The notes under the pieces are model-generated. The model made no database searches. It saw only the letters and a list, made by a program, of their open reading frames with translations, and was not told the origin of the DNA. The position numbers and the translations under genes are program-made. From Bacteroidota bacterium (GTDB lineage Bacteria; Bacteroidota; Ignavibacteria; Ignavibacteriales; Ignavibacteriaceae), in the NCBI GenBank assembly GCA_021793635.1, contig JAJYSI010000054.1, forward strand, positions 1 to 11,483: 11,483 nt of DNA, given 5' to 3'. Positions within the stretch are counted from its first letter, which is position 1; each line of letters starts with the position of its first letter. This document shows positions 6,631 through 11,483 of this stretch, in pieces.

Positions 6631-8713
6631 TTTTAACAGAATTTTTATTGGGACAACACCGATTGCAAAAATTGCCCCAATTGCCGGCTCGATTAACCAT
6701 AGCAGAACTCTTTTAATCGATAGCGAAGACTCAGTTAATGAAATTGGCAAAGACAATTTGTCCCTCATGGTACACCGTCTGAATAACGGCGTTGATAGCG
6801 CTAATGATGGCATCGGATTCGCGCGGAAATCGATTCACGGGTACCAGTCATTTAAGAAGGACGAAAATCTTAATCGCAAGATACGCGAACTGACAAATGG
6901 TAACACACTTGTGGTAATTAGCCCTCCAGGGGCGACGGGCACTGCCGGGTACTCGCACCTTATCGACAATGTGGAAAACGGGACGATTGATAAAGGTAAA
7001 ATAAAGTTTGTTTTCCCTCTTTCGGCAACCGAGGATGAAATCGGCGAACGCAAAATTTATGAAATCTTTATGACGACTGAAACTATTGACTGTATTGATC
7101 CATTTTCCGTGATCCTTACGCCGAATGAAAAAACGGTGCAAATGACCCTGGATTTTTTACCCAAACATCATCAATTAATATCTGCGGACTTGATAAATAG
7201 AATAAATCAACAAGAGAAGTCCCGTCCGTATTTGATTATCGATCCTTATGCGAAAGATATTCTAGAATTAAAAAATGATTTTACAAAAGAACTTATGGCG
7301 ATTTTAAAAAAGCGTTTATTGGAAGGTAACCACTCTGCATCTTTATCCGGTGAAGAATTGCGAAAACGTTCATCCGAAATAATGGAAGCTGTCGAAGGTA
7401 TTATAAACTTCGGGCGTTACAATTTGATCGGCGGACTTACCGAAGCGGTTGAACACAGTTCAGATTACGGTCAATTTAAGGAAGGATTGCAAGGAGACTT
7501 GAGTAATGTAGCTCTCTCTCATATTGTCGAGGACGTTGCTATTGTGAAAGAGAGAATATATACGTTAGTGAAAGAATTTGGTTATGTACGGACTAAACAA
7601 TTATTAGATGACATCTTGAAATGGATTACCGAGGAGTCAGAAAAACTTTCTTTTCCGGTAGCCGGTTATCTTTTAAATTATTATAAGCAACAGAAGTTCG
7701 CTACGATTCGGTTTTACCATAAGCTGAAAAGGAGATTGGTAAATTCATTTGAGCTTGAATCCAAACTAAAGCAAGCTATTTGCGGTTCTGTATTAAAAGA
7801 ACTGGAAAAAGGCTTACACACATTTTCTTCCTTTATGGAGGAAGATAAAGCCGCATGTGAAACAATTCCTGGCTTTGAAGAAGTGGTCGAAAAAATTCTT
7901 GAAACAGATGATGTTCTCTTTGATGAACTGTCACGTGCCAATAAGATAGAAAGAACGGTTGAAAAACAGTTCGAAGTACTGCTTGAACAATTCTTACTAA
8001 ATATCACGAAAGAACGAGGTTTCTTGATTGAGAATAAAGCCAAACAACGGGAAGGGATTATCATTGAAAGTGAACATCTCTCAAAAGCAAATCCGAAATT
8101 CCTTGAAAATTTCAAAATTCGACTCCAAAGGAAATTCGATATTATTCAACCAGAATTTATTCGGCTTTCGGGAAGTGAAGATAATAAGCTGAGGATTATT
8201 TTCTGGGTTGCTGCCTTCGCAAACGAGATTAATTTGTTTCAAAAGATTTCAAATAAATTACACTCTGCAATTAATCTGATTGATGGCATTCCACCGTTAT
8301 ATAATTCACTTCGTGACTTGGCGGACGTTTTCCCGCCGAGACACCGGATTCACGGGAAGCCAGAACCGGAAGATCTAAACACAATTCTTTTATGTCTTCT
8401 TCTAACACCTAAGTCTTCTGTATTTCGAAAGGGGAGCTTATTTGTGAAAGTGACCGGGCAAAATTTCAATTCAAGAGTAGAGCTTGAAAATATATCGTTG
8501 ACCGATGAAAGAAAAATATTGAGGAACTTTTATGAATACTTTTTGAAAAATAAAAAAGAAGCATACAAAAGTATTGAACTTTTAACTAATAATAAGAGAA
8601 CGGAAACCCATAAGAATGTTGATAAATTCATTGGACCTCGGAAGCTAAAAGAAACAATAAATTCTTTCATGCCGCGGTTGAGGTATCTGGAAGAGTTAAA
8701 TGAAAAAGCATAA
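6623..8713 (+). CDS. Divergent FtsZ/tubulin-superfamily protein, 696 residues
   Basis: The first 175 residues follow the tubulin/FtsZ GTPase plan. A first strand ends in FIG (8-10); LLIDSEDSVNEIG (30-42) matches the second strand of FtsZ; NTLVVIS-PPGATGTAG (94-109) is the position of the GGGTGTG signature loop; KIKFVFPLSATEDEIGERKIYEIF (126-149) matches the VTKPF-EGxxR region; and DPFSVILTPNEKTV (159-172) matches the FtsZ DSLITIPNDKLL segment. The signature keeps TGT but has PPGA for GGG. I cannot locate the T7 loop catalytic Asp, so GTP hydrolysis is uncertain. Residues 210-696 are mostly charged helical sequence with no domain I recognise. No membrane segment is present, so it acts in the cytosol. 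Neighbours are a vWA protein and a PBP. FtsZ-like proteins co-encoded with vWA proteins have been proposed as membrane-remodelling factors. Superfamily membership is inferred from motif order, not a search. Confidence 0.75.
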   Translation: MDNFNRIFIGTTPIAKIAPIAGSINHSRTLLIDSEDSVNEIGKDNLSLMVHRLNNGVDSANDGIGFARKSIHGYQSFKKDENLNRKIRELTNGNTLVVISPPGATGTAGYSHLIDNVENGTIDKGKIKFVFPLSATEDEIGERKIYEIFMTTETIDCIDPFSVILTPNEKTVQMTLDFLPKHHQLISADLINRINQQEKSRPYLIIDPYAKDILELKNDFTKELMAILKKRLLEGNHSASLSGEELRKRSSEIMEAVEGIINFGRYNLIGGLTEAVEHSSDYGQFKEGLQGDLSNVALSHIVEDVAIVKERIYTLVKEFGYVRTKQLLDDILKWITEESEKLSFPVAGYLLNYYKQQKFATIRFYHKLKRRLVNSFELESKLKQAICGSVLKELEKGLHTFSSFMEEDKAACETIPGFEEVVEKILETDDVLFDELSRANKIERTVEKQFEVLLEQFLLNITKERGFLIENKAKQREGIIIESEHLSKANPKFLENFKIRLQRKFDIIQPEFIRLSGSEDNKLRIIFWVAAFANEINLFQKISNKLHSAINLIDGIPPLYNSLRDLADVFPPRHRIHGKPEPEDLNTILLCLLLTPKSSVFRKGSLFVKVTGQNFNSRVELENISLTDERKILRNFYEYFLKNKKEAYKSIELLTNNKRTETHKNVDKFIGPRKLKETINSFMPRLRYLEELNEKA

Positions 8714-10442
8714 AAAAATATTATACTCTTTACTAATAGTATTTCTGATTTTTCTAACAGTATTTATTGTATATTGGTTCATTACACCCAATCCAACATG
8801 GCTGGTACAAAAAGCAAAACAACAAAGTTTCGCGTGGGTTATTTACGACAGAAATGGGAAAACAATTTTTCATGATGACCATCCGGTTTATATGCCGCTG
8901 ACCGAAATTCCCAAAACAATTCGGGATTTAGTGGTCTTTTTTGAAGACGGGAATTTCTATCAGACACCTGGCTTTGATCTCCCCTCAATTATAACGAGAA
9001 TTGCAAAGTGGGAAGGAGGTGGCAGTGGCCTGGAGATGCAGTTAGTCCGGTATTGGACAGGGAGGCGCGACTCGACCCTTGACCGAAAACTTACTGAAAT
9101 GATGCTTGGTCTAAAGATGAACGTTGTCCTTAGCAAAGCACAAATTCTGGAGACGTATCTTAACATAGCCAGCTTTGCTGGTCCTTGTGGAATTTATAAC
9201 GCTGCCGAATATTATTTTGGAAAGACACCAGCCCAGCTCGCATTAAATGAGATCGTTTATCTTGTAGCGGTTTTGCCGGGACGAAAGGATGCAAACGGAA
9301 GATTCTATAGGTACGTAAGGAGATTGCAGTCTGCTCATATTATTGATGAGCAATTATTTATTCCTACATTGCGGCTGCATATTTCCAATGTCCCGTATTC
9401 CGGAGTATACGTTGATCATTGTCTCGATGAAATATATGGTACACCTAATATAAAATTTGATCTCAGAGATGGTCTCGCAATTTATACAACTTTAGATAAG
9501 GAATTGAATGACCGAATTGGTCAGCTTATCTCACAAGAGGAATATTACGCTGCAAGAAACGGATCGATTCTCCATGTCTCTTTTCTACTTACCAATCAAG
9601 ACGGTGAAGTTTTGAGTTATATTGTGCGGGGGAGTAACCGAATAGGTTCGTACGACGATCTCTTCAGCAAATCCAGCCTTCCGGCATCTCGGTTCAAAGT
9701 GGTTGTGTACGGACTTTGGATTAATAAGCTTATAGGAGAAGGAAAGAAAAACGGTTTTGAGAACATTCAGCTTCCACTTATTTTCAAATATCCCAATAGT
9801 AGAAAAGTAGTAAGAGATAGATATAAGGGAAAAATGGCTTTGGCAGCTATTGCAGTTGCTCATTCGTTTAACGCGCCCCCACTCTATATTGCCAATGAAG
9901 TAGTAGGTCTGAAACCGGTGATCGATTTCTGTCGTCTCTATGAAGTTCATTTGAAACAGTACCCTTCCCTTGCACTTGGGGCACAAAACATTAGAGAATC
10001 AGACTTGCTCAGATTTTTTATGACGTTCATTGGTGATGGGCAAATTCACGATCTGCGATTTATCAAATCTGCCGAGAACGAAGAAACTGGGGAAATGTAT
10101 GTTGCCGATAACCTTCCGCTTCATATTCAGGTAATCGATCCAGCGGTACCGCAGATTATGAGAGGATTACTCTCTAACGCTTTAGAAGGAACATCAAAGG
10201 GACTGTTAAAATCGGATATTATAAAAACAGATTTGAAAAATGGAAGTCTGAAAATTTATAACAAAACAGGTACTGGTAACTGGAATCAGTTTGGCTGCAC
10301 GGGAGCGTTTTCATGGAAGAATAATAGAATATTTTTTTACACACTGAAGGTTGAGGCGCTTACAAAGAAATATAATGCGTCTGCCGATGTGGCGGTACCG
10401 ATTTTAAAAGATATCATAGAAGTAGCCATAAAAACATTGTAA
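8700..10442 (+). CDS. Class A penicillin-binding protein (GT51 transglycosylase + transpeptidase)
   Basis: This protein polymerises lipid II and cross-links glycan strands in the periplasm. A signal anchor lies at residues 7-28 (basic MKKHKK before it). GT51 motifs run in order: FFEDGNFYQTPGFD (80-93, catalytic Glu82), GGGSGLEMQLVR (106-117, in place of GASTITQQ), RKLTEM (129-134), KAQILETYLN (146-155) and GIYNAAEYYFGK (164-175). The usual His of FYxHxG is Thr89. The transpeptidase has S330-R-F-K333, S389-F-N391 and K522-T-G-T525, so all three penicillin-binding motifs are present. At 580 residues it is short for class A, without extra domains. The start overlaps the tubulin-like gene by 14 bases, so it belongs to the operon and probably supplies a dedicated wall synthase rather than the housekeeping one. 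Confidence 0.93.
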   Translation: MKKHKKILYSLLIVFLIFLTVFIVYWFITPNPTWLVQKAKQQSFAWVIYDRNGKTIFHDDHPVYMPLTEIPKTIRDLVVFFEDGNFYQTPGFDLPSIITRIAKWEGGGSGLEMQLVRYWTGRRDSTLDRKLTEMMLGLKMNVVLSKAQILETYLNIASFAGPCGIYNAAEYYFGKTPAQLALNEIVYLVAVLPGRKDANGRFYRYVRRLQSAHIIDEQLFIPTLRLHISNVPYSGVYVDHCLDEIYGTPNIKFDLRDGLAIYTTLDKELNDRIGQLISQEEYYAARNGSILHVSFLLTNQDGEVLSYIVRGSNRIGSYDDLFSKSSLPASRFKVVVYGLWINKLIGEGKKNGFENIQLPLIFKYPNSRKVVRDRYKGKMALAAIAVAHSFNAPPLYIANEVVGLKPVIDFCRLYEVHLKQYPSLALGAQNIRESDLLRFFMTFIGDGQIHDLRFIKSAENEETGEMYVADNLPLHIQVIDPAVPQIMRGLLSNALEGTSKGLLKSDIIKTDLKNGSLKIYNKTGTGNWNQFGCTGAFSWKNNRIFFYTLKVEALTKKYNASADVAVPILKDIIEVAIKTL

Positions 10443-10444
10443 AA

Positions 10445-10485
10445 GAAAGGATTGATGATCTGCTAATGATTAATGAAAGGATTGA
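10445..10485 (+). repeat. Duplicated GAAAGGATTGA leader
   Basis: GAAAGGATTGA occurs at 10445-10455 and 10475-10485, 30 bases apart, in the gap between the PBP gene and the last gene. The right copy, with GAAGG just after it, is the likely Shine-Dalgarno region of the ATG at 10489. The left copy precedes an ATG at 10455 that stops after three codons. It could be a slippage relic or a minor translation control. Confidence 0.45.
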
Positions 10486-10488
10486 AGG

Positions 10489-11181
10489 ATGAAGAACTAT
10501 TTAAATTCAAACTTTTTGACGATAACAGCCATGCTATTCAATTTCGGATTATTGTTTTTGCTGTTAGCGAGTGCTACATCGAGACCGAGTTATACTAAAC
10601 TTTCGGCTGCATCAATAACGGATTCCGTTTTAGCAGCAGAAGACGATTCGATTCATAATTTGTTCTTGCAAAAATATGAGAATTCAAAATTAGATGAATC
10701 TACGGATAAGTACATTAAATTTGCTCAACGAAATAGTAGAGGAATATGTAATGATAAAATCAATTACGTGATACAATGCTGGAAATTCATAAACAAGAAC
10801 TGGGTTGACAAGGATTCCAATATAACCATTAATTCTATTGCTTATTGCGTTTCACTACGCGCAATGCTAAGTCGATCTGATGTTGAAACGCTATTAGGCG
10901 TGCGGCAGAGCGTGATGGAAGGTGATTCGGTAGATAAACCTACCGTATGTTTGTACTGGAAAATAAAAAAGTCTGATTGGTCTAATGTTGATGATAAGCT
11001 TGTTAAATATTTTAAAATTCCAGACGAAATCGATGATGAAGGAAAGGATAAGGGCACTTCATTATATACTGAGGAGGATCCTTATGACCGACGTTACTAT
11101 TTAATATCGATGGATCAGGAAGATTATATCGGAAGTGAAAATCTCGATAATTCTACTCATATAAAATTTTATGAGCGTTAA
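10489..11181 (+). CDS. Exported or anchored protein of unknown function, 230 residues
   Basis: I do not recognise a family with confidence. One hydrophobic segment (about residues 10-29) follows a short polar start, so the protein is exported or held in the inner membrane by its N-terminus; there is no lipobox Cys. The rest is polar and acidic, with four cysteines (87, 97, 120, 154) that could form disulfides in the periplasm. Residues 126-158 (LSRSDVETLLGVRQ, then a Tyr-Trp-containing strand) faintly recall the SmpA/BamE pattern, which is only a suggestion. The gene sits 46 bases after the PBP gene on the same strand with a Shine-Dalgarno sequence, and a long inverted repeat with a T-run follows it, so it is the likely last gene of the operon. 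A periplasmic accessory of the vWA protein or PBP is plausible. Confidence 0.7.
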   Translation: MKNYLNSNFLTITAMLFNFGLLFLLLASATSRPSYTKLSAASITDSVLAAEDDSIHNLFLQKYENSKLDESTDKYIKFAQRNSRGICNDKINYVIQCWKFINKNWVDKDSNITINSIAYCVSLRAMLSRSDVETLLGVRQSVMEGDSVDKPTVCLYWKIKKSDWSNVDDKLVKYFKIPDEIDDEGKDKGTSLYTEEDPYDRRYYLISMDQEDYIGSENLDNSTHIKFYER

Positions 11182-11483
11182 AAAGAAGTTTATATTTTGG
11201 ATAACAAGTTAAAGGATTTCAGAGAGTAGATAACTAATGATGAGATGTTAACGATAATGGGGAGGTAAAAAACCTGGGTCGAGGCACTGGCATACTCAAT
11301 TACCTACGGTTGACTGTTGAGTAAGACATAATAGCAATGATGATATGTATGAAAGTTATCTACTCTCTTTTTGATTAATAAAGAATTCAAGTTTACGCGT
11401 AAGGTTTCAAATTGTGCAATAGCATCTCACCCAAAAAATATTTAACTTTTCACTAGATGAAAAAAGAAAAATATTTTTAGGTA
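11182..11483. other. Non-coding end region, 302 bases
   Basis: No supported gene. A short ATG frame at 11457 ends after seven codons. The main structure is the 11221-11372 element. The last 50 bases are A/T runs with AAAAATATTT and AAATATTTTT arms that are probably compositional. Confidence 0.6.
11221..11372 (+). ncRNA. Candidate structured RNA closed by 15-bp stem, or large terminator
   Basis: AGAGAGTAGATAACT (11221-11235) is the exact reverse complement of 11354-11368, and the right arm runs into a five-T tract (11368-11372). The 118-base interior holds a hairpin of TACTCAA (11293-11299) with TTGAGTA (11317-11323). Its loop contains TTACCT (11300-11305), complementary to AGGTAA at 11263-11268, which would allow a pseudoknot. 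AATGATGAGATG (11236-11247) is echoed by AATGATGATATG (11336-11347) just inside the arms. No tRNA, SRP, tmRNA or RNase P landmarks are seen. Alternatives are a MITE (no target duplication visible), a retron-like RNA (no branch-point signature recognised) or simply the operon terminator. Confidence 0.45.

Noticed and set aside
7714..8115. Minus-strand Ser-rich open frame of 133 codons
   Set aside because: Serine richness is the antisense of Glu/Lys-rich helices in the tubulin-like protein; a shadow.
9585..9986. Minus-strand 133-codon frame beginning MCPKCKG, resembling a zinc ribbon
   Set aside because: Antisense to the intact transpeptidase domain, and the Cys pair has no second pair at suitable spacing.
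11434..11478. AAAAATATTT / AAATATTTTT inverted repeat at the right edge
   Set aside because: Pure A/T runs in an AT-rich stretch; expected by composition.
11457..11480. Possible start of a next gene (ATG followed by Lys codons)
   Set aside because: The frame stops after seven codons.
1..11483. CRISPR array, tRNA, rRNA or insertion-sequence ends
   Set aside because: No regularly spaced repeats, no cloverleaf or T-loop pattern, and no transposase-like frame were found on either strand.

Overview
The window is AT-rich bacterial DNA that reads as Gram-negative. It encodes an exported membrane protein, a class A penicillin-binding protein, and a candidate sigma-54 promoter, and most genes have Shine-Dalgarno sequences. 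The style fits the Bacteroidota/Chlorobi/Ignavibacteria neighbourhood, but no gene here fixes the taxon and I treat that as a weak guess.

Left part (1-4766). A histidine-kinase-like gene, cut by the left edge, is followed 37 bases later by a gene whose protein carries a receiver domain and a AAA+ ATPase. This looks like a two-component pair with an unusual output: the ATPase has a GETGTGKS P-loop, but I see no GAFTGA loop where sigma-54 activators have it. A convergent gene of unknown function (303 codons, minus strand) follows, and a hairpin in the gap has its T-run on the minus strand.

Middle (4767-5193). A 427-base divergent intergenic region holds small repeats and, at 5110-5125, a very good match to a -24/-12 sigma-54 promoter pointing right.

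Right part (5194-11181). Four tightly packed plus-strand genes look like one operon. The first is a multi-pass protein with a predicted periplasmic vWA domain and a predicted cytosolic degenerate FHA-like tail. The second is a large divergent FtsZ/tubulin-superfamily protein with a PPGATGTAG loop in place of GGGTGTG and a long helical extension. The third is a short bifunctional class A penicillin-binding protein with recognisable active-site motifs. The fourth is a small exported or anchored protein of unknown function. The first two pairs overlap (8 and 14 bases). The layout suggests an inducible system in which a tubulin-like protein in the cytosol is coupled through a vWA membrane protein to a dedicated peptidoglycan synthase. 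FtsZ-like proteins co-encoded with vWA proteins have been proposed before as membrane-remodelling systems; the built-in PBP and sigma-54 promoter make this version stand out.

Right end (11182-11483). No gene is seen. Perfect 15-base inverted arms (11221-11235 and 11354-11368) followed by a T-run enclose a 118-base interior with its own hairpin, a candidate structured RNA or large terminator.
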